From NCBI GenBank assembly GCA_934133115.1, contig CAKPAV010000072.1, positions 1 through 7,920 of the forward strand: 7,920 bases of DNA, written 5' to 3'. Each line of letters opens with the position of its first letter. Positions within the stretch are counted from its first letter, which is position 1. The notes under the pieces were generated by a model, which had not been told where the DNA came from, searched no databases, and was given only the letters and a program-made list of their open reading frames with translations. The DNA comes from an uncultured Bacilli bacterium (GTDB taxonomy: Bacteria; Bacillota_I; Bacilli_A; RFN20; CAG-826). The translations under genes were made by a program, and so were the position numbers. Below are positions 1-6,030 of the stretch, one piece after another.

Positions 1-9
1 GAGAAAATA

Positions 10-195
10 TTAGATATTAAATAAATCATCTAAAATATATAAATGAATATTATCCATATTTGAATCAATTAAGTCACTAGTAAATCCACTCTTAGAAAAT
101 AAATAATATTCTCTTTTTAATTTAGAATGAAACATAGTAGCGCTCTCAACAAAGTGGTTAAACTTATAAAGTAAATTGATAAAATATATTACATT
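10..195 (-). pseudogene. C-terminal remnant of a DUF234-type AAA ATPase
   Basis: On the minus strand an open frame of about 61 codons runs from a TAA at 196-198 to a TAA at 10-12. It has no plausible start codon at its 5' end. Its central part reads KREYYLFSKSGFTSDLID and it ends near NIHLYILDDLF. From family knowledge, the YYLFSKSGFT...IHLISLDDLF pattern is the C-terminal tail of predicted archaeal-type ATPases (Pfam ATPase_2 plus DUF234), which are usually about 450 residues long. The P-loop, sensor and helix-turn-helix parts that should lie upstream (higher coordinates) are absent, so this is a 5'-truncated fossil. These ATPases have no well-defined role. The family call rests on this motif from memory and is fairly secure; the pseudogene status is secure. 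Confidence 0.65.
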
Positions 196-211
196 TTATA
201 GCAGTTTTAGC

Positions 212-250
212 ATTATTAACTCGAGAGTTAATAACTCATGAGTTAATAAT
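212..250. repeat. Triple palindromic cluster built on GAGTTAATAA
   Basis: ATTATTAACTC (212-222), GAGTTAATAACTC (225-237) and GAGTTAATAAT (240-250) follow each other with two-base gaps (GA and AT). The outer arms are perfect reverse complements, and each also pairs with half of the middle unit, so alternative stems are possible. It lies between the ATPase remnant and the next coding remnant. There is no T-run, so a terminator is unlikely. An operator, a repetitive extragenic element or a mobile-element scar would all fit. Confidence 0.6.
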
Positions 251-287
251 ATTTTTAATCGATACAATCAATGATTTTACTAGTTTT

Positions 288-518
288 TTATTTTAGTAAT
301 AAATCAAATAAGATATCAAAATTAGGATTTGTAGCATTACCAAACTTTCCTCTATTGTAGTGCTTTATTATATCATTCATATCTCTAGGACCACCATCAA
401 TTACTGTGGTTTCTTTTAAACAATAAAGGTTCGCTACATGATTATGTCTATTTATAAAATAAATTTGATTTTTCTTTATTCATTTTAAAAAATTGGATTT
501 ACCACTAACAAATTGCAT
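288..518 (-). pseudogene. Unrecognised coding remnant with one internal TGA
   Basis: A minus-strand frame starts at ATG 516-518 and ends at TAA 288-290, 77 codons including the final stop. It is interrupted once, by TGA at 480-482 (codon 13). Before the stop it reads MQFVSGKSNFLK. After it, about 63 codons are open and have the composition of real protein, with stretches such as KNQIYFINRHNHVANLYCLK, DGGPRDMNDIIKHYN and NPNFDILFDLLLK. I do not recognise the family. The SGKS near the start resembles the end of a P-loop, but the rest of a Walker A is missing. There is no Shine-Dalgarno, and a TAG lies directly upstream of the ATG. It is probably a decayed internal or C-terminal piece of a larger gene. 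Whether it belonged with the ATPase fragment downstream is unknown. Confidence 0.45.
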
Positions 519-538
519 CTACAATGTTGTTTTCTGTA

Positions 539-575
539 TTTCAAGTGCAAAAATCAACAAAAATTGCACTTGAAA
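539..575. repeat. 12-bp perfect inverted repeat
   Basis: TTTCAAGTGCAA (539-550) and TTGCACTTGAAA (564-575) are perfect reverse complements around a 13-base A-rich loop. On the minus strand the element lies just upstream of the 288-518 remnant. There is no T-run on either side. It could be an operator or a mobile-element end. Confidence 0.6.
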
Positions 576-682
576 CTAAAATTTATTTAAAAGCAATCTT
601 CAAAAGAAGCAAAATAAAACAAGATTTATCCTGTCATTAGAATTAAAATTATTATATTTTATTCGACAATAAAAAAATGTTA

Positions 683-754
683 ATTGCTATACTAACCTAA
701 TCTGCCACGTTTTCCAACCGATTATTGCTATATTTTGTTCCGTTTTCCAACTAG
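683..754. repeat. Imperfect tandem duplication
   Basis: ATTGCTATA occurs at 683-691 and 724-732, and CGTTTTCCAAC at 708-718 and 741-751, in the same order in both copies. The gap between the two motifs is 16 bases in the first copy and 8 in the second, so the unit was duplicated and then diverged or lost bases. It abuts the nested hairpins at 749-836. No reading frame across it is convincing. Confidence 0.5.
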
Positions 755-836
755 CAAATTTAATTGTAAGAGCTTATGAATTTGCTAGTTATGGGGGTAT
801 TTTTCAAAAAAATATAAAAATATACCCCCATAACTA
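749..836. repeat. Two overlapping, mutually exclusive hairpins
   Basis: The first inverted repeat pairs AACTAGCAAATT (749-760) with AATTTGCTAGTT (779-790), 12 perfect pairs around an 18-base loop. The second pairs TAGTTATGGGGGTAT (786-800) with ATACCCCCATAACTA (822-836), 15 perfect pairs; four more A-T pairs (801-804 with 817-820) form if T821 bulges out. The arms share bases 786-790, so forming one stem fully disrupts the end of the other. Neither strand has a U-run directly after the strong stem, so it is not a standard terminator. The run of five G/C pairs stands out against the surrounding A+T-rich DNA. Confidence 0.7.
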
Positions 837-908
837 CGCTTTTAGTAAAATTTCAAATATGTGTTTTAATAGGAAAATCTATTAATTATTACCGCTAATG
901 AATATTTG

Positions 909-1130
909 TTAATTACCATAGTTTACCATCTCTAATATTTCAAAAACCTTCTTATCCATTTTTCTTAATCTTGCATATTCAAATAGAAAACTCATATCTT
1001 TTCTTTTTAGAAAGCTTTTGATTATTTTAATAAATGTTTCGCCACCATAGTAAGATCATTTTCTTATTATTTCTACAATCAATTCATTTTTCATGTATAT
1101 GTTTTGAAAATGAAACTGATTGAATTCCAT
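909..1130 (-). pseudogene. Unrecognised coding remnant with one internal TGA
   Basis: A minus-strand frame runs from ATG 1128-1130 to TAA 909-911, 74 codons including the stop, and is broken once by TGA at 1056-1058 (codon 25). The part before the break reads MEFNQFHFQNIYMKNELIV and so on. The part after it is rich in charged, helix-forming residues, for example GGETFIKIIKSFLKRKDM, FEYARLRKMDKK and VFEILEMVNYGN. The last section faintly resembles the C-terminus of AbiEi-type antitoxins (Leu/Phe-x-Tyr-Ala followed by basic residues and LE), but I would not call it that. No ribosome binding site precedes the ATG, and an in-frame TAG lies two codons upstream. Most likely it is a fragment of a decayed gene. 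Confidence 0.4.
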
Positions 1131-1201
1131 TTGCTATTGCTTATTTTTTAGTTATTTTACCATCATTTTTTTACATAATTTTTTCAATGGTGATAATTTT
1201 G

Positions 1202-1228
1202 TATAACTATTTTTAGTTATAATGTAAC
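1202..1228. promoter_or_regulatory. Short hairpin and TAAC repeats spaced 21 bp
   Basis: TATAACTA (1202-1209) and TAGTTATA (1214-1221) form an 8-bp inverted repeat with a TTTT loop. TAAC also occurs at 1204-1207 and 1225-1228, exactly 21 bases apart. LytTR-family regulators are known to bind direct repeats spaced about 21-22 bp. The same TAAC spacing occurs upstream of the small peptide gene at 7472-7497. A role as a binding site is inference, because the flanking bases match the published LytTR consensus poorly. Confidence 0.3.
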
Positions 1229-1239
1229 GCTTTTATCAA

Positions 1240-1268
1240 TTGCTTAATAGGATAATTTTAAATATTAT
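1240..1268 (+). promoter_or_regulatory. Candidate distal promoter of the ABC operon
   Basis: TTGCTT (1240-1245) and TATTAT (1263-1268) are 17 bases apart. The -10 matches five of six consensus bases, and the weak -35 would suit an activated promoter. The -10 lies inside the palindrome at 1258-1279, and the TAAC repeats end 11 bases upstream of the -35. A second candidate lies closer to the gene, at 1311-1338. Confidence 0.3.
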
Positions 1269-1279
1269 TTAATATTTAA
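1258..1279. repeat. 22-bp palindrome upstream of the ABC operon
   Basis: TTAAATATTA (1258-1267) and TAATATTTAA (1270-1279) are perfect reverse complements around TT. The outer half-sites, TAAATAT and ATATTTA, recur in the palindrome at 5132-5154 upstream of the response regulator. Its overlap with a candidate -10 suggests an operator, but A+T richness makes chance palindromes fairly common. Confidence 0.4.
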
Positions 1280-1310
1280 GCACTTTCTTTTAATAAAAAT
1301 TTATTTTTCT

Positions 1311-1338
1311 TTCAAAATAACCATTTTAATAGTATATT
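1311..1338 (+). promoter_or_regulatory. Candidate proximal promoter of the ABC operon
   Basis: TTCAAA (1311-1316, four of six consensus bases) and TATATT (1333-1338, five of six) are 16 bases apart. Transcription would start near 1345 and give a leader of about 37 bases before the ATG at 1382. The leader carries the strong ribosome binding site AAGGAGGT at 1366-1373, eight bases from the start codon. Confidence 0.35.
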
Positions 1339-1381
1339 AGTCTTAATATTAAAAAGAATATAAATAAGGAGGTCAAAAATA

Positions 1382-3181
1382 ATGGTATTCGGAAAACATG
1401 TTAATAAATTTTATAAAAAGTATTTTTGGTACTTCTTCTTTGGCATATTATTTTTAATTTTTGTTGATGTTATTCAAGTATTTATTCCTAAACTTAGTGG
1501 TAATATCGCTGATAATGTTATCGATAAAAATCTTGCCGGAACAATATTTGGTATTGAAAGTAACTACGCTAATTTAATTAAAGATATTTTGTTAATTTTC
1601 TTAATCGGTATAGGAATGTTTATTGGAAGATATTGCTGGAGAATATTAATATTCGGTGAATCAGTTAAAGTTCAAGCCGATTTAAGAAAAGATATGTTTG
1701 AAAAATGCGAAGAACTATCGCAAAGATATTATAAAGCCAATAAAACAGGTGCAATTTTATCTTATTTTTCTAATGACTTAGAAACTATTGAAGAAGCATT
1801 TGGTTTTGGTATTGTCCAATTAGTGGATGGCATATTCTTATTAATTATTTCGCTTGTTGGAATGTTTTTAATTGATTGGGTATTAACTCTTATCTTGCTT
1901 ATACCTTTAGTCATTCTATGTGTCTTTGCTGTAACAATTGACCGTATTATGGAAGCAAAATGGGGTAAAAGACAAAAAGCATTCGAAGATTTATCTGATT
2001 TTGCGCAAGAAAACTTTACTGGAATCCGTGTTATCAAAGCATTTGTAAAAGAAAGAAAAGAATTAAAACAATTTTCTAAAGTTGCTAAAAGTAATCAAGA
2101 TACAAATATTGAATTTGCTAAAACTAGCGCTATTTTAGATGTAGTATTTGAAATATTAATTTATTTTGTCTTTGGCTTAATATTACTTGGTGGATCATAT
2201 TTAGTTTATCTACATATTAAAAGCGGAGGAGATCCTAAAGTGGGTATTTCCGTAGGTCAATTAATTACATTTATCGGTTTAGCGGACACCATCATCTGGC
2301 CAGTATTTGCCCTAGCGGGAACAATTAACTTAATCGCGCGTGCTAAAGCATCACTTAAACGTATTTCTGCTTTATTAGATGAAGAAATAGAAATTAAAGA
2401 TTTGGATATAATAACTCACGTTGATTATCAAGGAAAAATCGAGTTTAAGCATTTTAACTTTGCTTATCCTGATGATCCTAATACTTTAATTTTAAAAGAT
2501 ATTTCTCTTAAAATTAATGCTGGGGAAACTGTTGGTATAGTTGGTAAAATTGGATCAGGCAAATCTACATTAGTTAATATGTTATTTAGATTATATAATG
2601 TTAACGAAGGTACATTATTCATTGATGATATTGATATTATGCACTTACCAATTAAAGAGATTAGAGAAAACATCGGTTATTGTCCACAAGATAACTTCTT
2701 ATTTTCGGATACTATTAAAAATAATATCGCATTTTCTAATGAAAATATGGAGCTAAGTGAAGTTAAAGAAGCCGCTAAATTCTCATCAGTCGATGATAAT
2801 ATTGAAGGATTTAAAGATAAATATGATACATTAATTGGTGAAAAGGGTGTTTCGCTTTCCGGCGGACAAAAACAAAGAATCTCCATATCCCGTGCAATTA
2901 TTAAAGATCCTAAAATATTAATTCTTGATGACTCCGTTAGTGCAGTTGATGTTAAAACGGAAGAAACAATATTATCAAATATTAAAAATATTAGAAAAGG
3001 CAAAACAACTCTTATCATTGCTTCAAGAGTTTCTACCGTCCAACACTTAGATAAAATATTAGTTTTACGTGATGGACAAGTTGATGCTTTTGGAACACAT
3101 GAAGAATGTTTAACAAAATCTAAAATATATGCAAGAATGGTTGAACTCCAACTTTTAGAAAAAGAAATGGAGGGAAAATAA
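1382..3181 (+). CDS. ABC exporter half-transporter with degenerate ATPase site
   Basis: This is a membrane-fused ABC exporter subunit of 599 residues, the usual length, probably working as a heterodimer with the next gene. Six membrane helices are visible, at about residues 15-35, 66-90, 144-163, 165-187, 253-277 and 288-314. The nucleotide-binding domain follows, with Walker A GKIGSGKST (388-396), Q-loop Gln436, intact signature LSGGQ (492-496) and Walker B ILILDD (512-517). Asp517 stands where the catalytic Glu should be, and Ser548 (ASRVST) replaces the H-switch His. Such losses are known in one half of heterodimeric exporters (LmrCD, BmrCD, TM287/288). There is no N-terminal C39 peptidase domain, so it would not cleave leader peptides itself. 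The start is fixed by AAGGAGGT eight bases upstream. The substrate is unknown; drugs, lipids or peptides are all possible. Confidence 0.9.
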   Translation: MVFGKHVNKFYKKYFWYFFFGILFLIFVDVIQVFIPKLSGNIADNVIDKNLAGTIFGIESNYANLIKDILLIFLIGIGMFIGRYCWRILIFGESVKVQADLRKDMFEKCEELSQRYYKANKTGAILSYFSNDLETIEEAFGFGIVQLVDGIFLLIISLVGMFLIDWVLTLILLIPLVILCVFAVTIDRIMEAKWGKRQKAFEDLSDFAQENFTGIRVIKAFVKERKELKQFSKVAKSNQDTNIEFAKTSAILDVVFEILIYFVFGLILLGGSYLVYLHIKSGGDPKVGISVGQLITFIGLADTIIWPVFALAGTINLIARAKASLKRISALLDEEIEIKDLDIITHVDYQGKIEFKHFNFAYPDDPNTLILKDISLKINAGETVGIVGKIGSGKSTLVNMLFRLYNVNEGTLFIDDIDIMHLPIKEIRENIGYCPQDNFLFSDTIKNNIAFSNENMELSEVKEAAKFSSVDDNIEGFKDKYDTLIGEKGVSLSGGQKQRISISRAIIKDPKILILDDSVSAVDVKTEETILSNIKNIRKGKTTLIIASRVSTVQHLDKILVLRDGQVDAFGTHEECLTKSKIYARMVELQLLEKEMEGK

Positions 3182-3182
3182 T

Positions 3183-3230
3183 ATGGCACACATTTATGAA
3201 AAAAATGACCGCAAAATGTCAGATTTATAA
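3183..3230 (+). pseudogene. Original 5' end of the second ABC gene, closed by in-frame TAA
   Basis: ATG at 3183 lies one base after the previous stop codon and eight bases after GGAGGG (3169-3174), so it is clearly the intended start of the second half-transporter. It encodes MAHIYEKNDRKMSDL and then TAA at 3228-3230. The same frame continues without another stop as IIKKTWPYVKLYAWKLVG and runs into the annotated protein. Those residues are the usual elbow helix and the start of the first membrane helix. The stop is therefore a nonsense change (or a read error) in an otherwise intact gene; AAA, CAA or GAA would each become TAA by a single substitution. Confidence 0.85.
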
Positions 3231-3296
3231 ATTATTAAAAAGACTTGGCCATATGTTAAGCTTTATGCTTGGAAGCTAGTAGGTGTCTTATTAATA

Positions 3297-5033
3297 ATGT
3301 TATTAATGATTGCTTTAGATTTAGCTTCTTCTATTTTACCTGGTACAATTACTTCTCAACTTGGTGTTATTGCCGAAAAATTTATAGAAACTCCTAATTT
3401 ATTAAAGCTAAGTGATATGTATATGACTTTTGCACTTTGTATTACTGCTTTAATAGTTACAGTTATGAACAACGTATTTGTTTATATTACTACGATGGCT
3501 CTCCAACGAATTGGACAAGAAATTATTTACAATATGCGTATGATTGTCTTCGAACATATTGATAATATGTCTATTGCCCAAATTAACGATATTCCAGTTG
3601 GCAGTTTAGTAACACGTGTTGCTTCTGATACTAACCAATTATCCGATTTATTTACTAATACCATTGTTAATTTAATTAAGAATATGCTCATGCTTGTTGG
3701 CGTAACTGTAGTAATGTTTGCAATCGACTGGCGTGTATCTTTGATTTTAGTAGCATTTATGCCGATTATATTAATTTCTAGCTGGATATTTAGAAATAAA
3801 TCTCGAGCAAATTATCGTAAAGTAAGACACTCATTTTCTGTAATGAATGCTTTCTTAAATGAAAATATTTCTGGAATGAAAATTACCCAAATATTTAATC
3901 AAGAAGAACAAAAAGAAACGGAATTTGAACGATTAAATGACGAAATTATTAAAAATAGAAAAACAGATATTAAGATATTCGCTGCCTATCGTCCATTTGT
4001 TACTTTAGTTTATTATATTGCCTTAGCGTTAGTATTAGGATTTGGCGTTTATTTCTGTTTAAAATATGGTGTTGTATCTTTAAGTTTTATTGGTTTATCC
4101 ACGATTGGTGTTATTCAAATATTCTACTCATTAGTAAGTAAATTCTTTAATCCAATACAAAATCTTGCTGACCAATTAAATGCCTTACAAAAAGCGTTTA
4201 CTTCTTGTGAAAGACTATATAACTTATTAGAAACAAAGCCAGATTTTAAAGATAAAGAGAATGCTATAGAAATTGAACATTTTAATGGCGATATCGAATT
4301 TAAAAATGTTTGGTTTGCTTATAAAGAAAATGAATGGGTTTTAAAAGATGTTTCTTTCCATATTCTTCCAAAACAAGTTGTCGCTTTTGTTGGCGCTACC
4401 GGAGCGGGAAAAACTACGATTTTGCAGTTAATTGTAAGAAATTATGATATTCAAAAAGGACAAATTTTAATTGATGGACACGATATTAAAGATATTAAGA
4501 TTAAATCGCTAAGAAAAGGTATTGGGCAAATGCTTCAAGATGTCTTCTTATTCTCTGGAACTATTAAATCGAATATCAGTTTAAGAGATGATGAAATTAG
4601 TGATGAAGCGATTAGAAAAGCTTGTAAATACGTTAACGCTGATTCATTTATTAACAAACAAGAATTAGGCTTAGATACCGAAGTAAATGAAGGCGGAAGT
4701 AACTTTTCTAGTGGACAAAGACAATTATTAAGTTTTGCTCGTACTGTCGTACATAAGCCGCAAATATTAATATTGGATGAGGCTACCGCTAATATCGATA
4801 CAGAAACAGAAAAAATCATTCAAGATTCGTTATTAAAAATGATGAATATTGGTACTATGTTAATAGTTGCTCACCGATTATCCACAATTCAACATGCTGA
4901 TAACATTATTTGCTTACAAAATGGTAAAATTGTTGAACAAGGTAATCATCAATCCTTACTTAAAAATCATGGATATTATTACAATCTTTACCGTCTTCAA
5001 TATCAAGATCAAGAAGTTAATAATATAGATTAA
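3297..5033 (+). CDS. ABC exporter half-transporter, partner subunit; 5' nonsense codon
   Basis: This is the second ABC exporter subunit, 578 residues from the first ATG after the nonsense codon; the full frame from 3183 is 616 codons. The nucleotide-binding domain is catalytically competent: Walker A GATGAGKTT (366-374), Q-loop Gln414, Walker B ILILDE with Glu495, and H-switch His526 (AHRLST). Its signature is FSSGQ (470-474) rather than LSGGQ. Its faults match those of the first subunit, so a dimer would have one good and one dead ATP site. Starting at 3297 would begin the protein midway through the first membrane helix. AGGTG at 3281-3285, 11 bases upstream, is only a weak ribosome site. 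The gene is probably co-translated with the upstream gene. It may be expressed by reinitiation, by readthrough or not at all; beyond codon 16 it shows no decay. Confidence 0.85.
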   Translation: MLLMIALDLASSILPGTITSQLGVIAEKFIETPNLLKLSDMYMTFALCITALIVTVMNNVFVYITTMALQRIGQEIIYNMRMIVFEHIDNMSIAQINDIPVGSLVTRVASDTNQLSDLFTNTIVNLIKNMLMLVGVTVVMFAIDWRVSLILVAFMPIILISSWIFRNKSRANYRKVRHSFSVMNAFLNENISGMKITQIFNQEEQKETEFERLNDEIIKNRKTDIKIFAAYRPFVTLVYYIALALVLGFGVYFCLKYGVVSLSFIGLSTIGVIQIFYSLVSKFFNPIQNLADQLNALQKAFTSCERLYNLLETKPDFKDKENAIEIEHFNGDIEFKNVWFAYKENEWVLKDVSFHILPKQVVAFVGATGAGKTTILQLIVRNYDIQKGQILIDGHDIKDIKIKSLRKGIGQMLQDVFLFSGTIKSNISLRDDEISDEAIRKACKYVNADSFINKQELGLDTEVNEGGSNFSSGQRQLLSFARTVVHKPQILILDEATANIDTETEKIIQDSLLKMMNIGTMLIVAHRLSTIQHADNIICLQNGKIVEQGNHQSLLKNHGYYYNLYRLQYQDQEVNNID

Positions 5034-5067
5034 TGAACTCAAAATTTAAGTATTAAAGCAATAAAAC

Positions 5068-5089
5068 AAAAATAATTTTTTTATTTTTT
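5068..5089 (+). terminator. Weak A-T hairpin after the ABC operon
   Basis: AAAAATAA (5068-5075) and TTATTTTT (5081-5088) can pair around a five-T loop, 34 bases after the stop codon at 5033. All pairs are A-T and only one further T follows the stem, so termination here would be weak at best. No better terminator is visible before the response regulator. Confidence 0.25.
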
Positions 5090-5113
5090 ATATATCCGCA
5101 GTTTTTTATGTTT

Positions 5114-5154
5114 TTGACATAATTTTGCATATAAATATGAAATATTCATATTTA
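5114..5154 (+). promoter_or_regulatory. TTGACA box with palindrome over the -10 region
   Basis: A perfect TTGACA (5114-5119) is followed 16 bases later by TATGAA (5136-5141, four of six). That -10 lies in a near-perfect hairpin site, TAAATATGAA (5132-5141) and TTCATATTTA (5145-5154), 10-bp arms around ATA. The outer half-sites match those of the palindrome at 1258-1279. It could be a repressible promoter for the two-component operon, with a long leader of about 130 bases. A second inverted repeat, TTTTCG/CGAAAA, follows near 5157-5177. Confidence 0.35.
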
Positions 5155-5221
5155 ATTTTTTCGTTTACTTATCGAAAATAAAAATGGCAAAATTTAACAT
5201 AGTGTAATGGCAATAAAATTA

Positions 5222-5250
5222 CTAACACTCTTAAAAAAATATGCTAAAAT
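5222..5250 (+). promoter_or_regulatory. Candidate extended -10 promoter of the two-component operon
   Basis: CTAACA (5222-5227, four of six) and TAAAAT (5245-5250, five of six) are 17 bases apart, with TG one base before the -10 (TGCTAAAAT). Transcription would start near 5257, giving a leader of roughly 23 bases that contains GGAGG at 5268-5272, seven bases from the ATG at 5280. This is the best-placed promoter for the response regulator. Confidence 0.5.
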
Positions 5251-5279
5251 AAAAAAAATAAGTAAGCGGAGGCGTATGT

Positions 5280-6020
5280 ATGATTAAAATAGCCATTATC
5301 GAAGATGACATAGATTGTGCAAGTGAATTACAAGCTTTTATCACCCGCTATAAGATTGATAATGGCTTAGCTATAGAAACAAAGCACTTTTCCACCGCTG
5401 ATGAATTTTTAAAAGTCTTTAGTGCTGGTTCATACCAAATGATATTTCTTGATATCGAAATGCCCGGAACCAATGGTATGGACGCCGCAAAGATTATCCG
5501 CACAAAAGATAATCAAACACTTCTATTTTTTGTAACCAACTTATCGCAATATGCTCTTGAAAGTTATGAGGTTCAAGCATTTAACTTTATGGTTAAGCCG
5601 ATTGATTATGATAATTTCGTCTTAAAGATTGACCGTGCAATTAATCGAATAAAAAATATTTCCGACCAAAAAATAATTTTAACAATTCGCGAAGATTCTC
5701 ATAGTGGTTATACTGAAAAAATTGTTAATGCTTCAGACATTAAGTATGTTGAAGTATACAATCATCGTATTACATATCACACCATTGAAGGAGATTTCGT
5801 TATAAGAGAGGGATCTATGAAAATAGTATCGGAAAAGCTTAGTCCATATGGTTTTTTTATGTGCGATCAAAGTTACCTTGTTAATTTAAGATTTGTTACA
5901 AAAGTCAATAAAGAAGATTGTTTCGTTGGAAACGATAAAATAAAAATTTCTAGAAGACGCCGTAATGAGTTTTTATCTGCCATTGCAGAATATATTTCTT
6001 TCGGTAGTTATAAAAATTGA
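5280..6020 (+). CDS. LytTR-family response regulator
   Basis: This is a cytoplasmic DNA-binding response regulator of 246 residues, the normal size for the AgrA/ComE/BlpR class. The receiver domain (1-125) has the acidic pocket Glu8-Asp9-Asp10, the phospho-acceptor Asp58 in FLDIEMPG, Thr86 and Lys106 (VKP). The LytTR DNA-binding domain spans about 145-242. Its recognisable parts are IKYVEVYNHRITYHT (154-168), CDQSYLVNLRFV (195-206) and the basic KISRRRRNEF (222-231). The family usually binds paired direct repeats upstream of peptide, bacteriocin or virulence genes. The start is set by GGAGG at 5268-5272; an ATG at 5276 is out of frame. The sensor kinase follows after 10 bases, so the two form an operon. 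Likely targets are the ABC operon, its own promoter and the peptide gene at 7598, by inference. Confidence 0.93.
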   Translation: MIKIAIIEDDIDCASELQAFITRYKIDNGLAIETKHFSTADEFLKVFSAGSYQMIFLDIEMPGTNGMDAAKIIRTKDNQTLLFFVTNLSQYALESYEVQAFNFMVKPIDYDNFVLKIDRAINRIKNISDQKIILTIREDSHSGYTEKIVNASDIKYVEVYNHRITYHTIEGDFVIREGSMKIVSEKLSPYGFFMCDQSYLVNLRFVTKVNKEDCFVGNDKIKISRRRRNEFLSAIAEYISFGSYKN

Positions 6021-6030
6021 GGTATAAATA

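Noticed and set aside
690..790. Short minus-strand frames across the CGTTTTCCAAC repeats as a transposase remnant
   Set aside because: All three frames are under about 30 codons and none shows a motif I can defend.
1..1381. CRISPR array or tRNA gene in the repeat-rich upstream region
   Set aside because: The repeats are few, unequal and irregularly spaced, and no cloverleaf-like sequence was found.
2677..3189. 170-codon minus-strand open frame inside the first ABC gene
   Set aside because: It is a shadow of the ATPase domain; the plus-strand frame carries all ABC motifs and the minus frame has no start signal or recognisable content.
3231..3233. ATT directly after the TAA as a reinitiation codon for the second ABC gene
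   Set aside because: ATT is a very rare start and no Shine-Dalgarno-like sequence precedes it.
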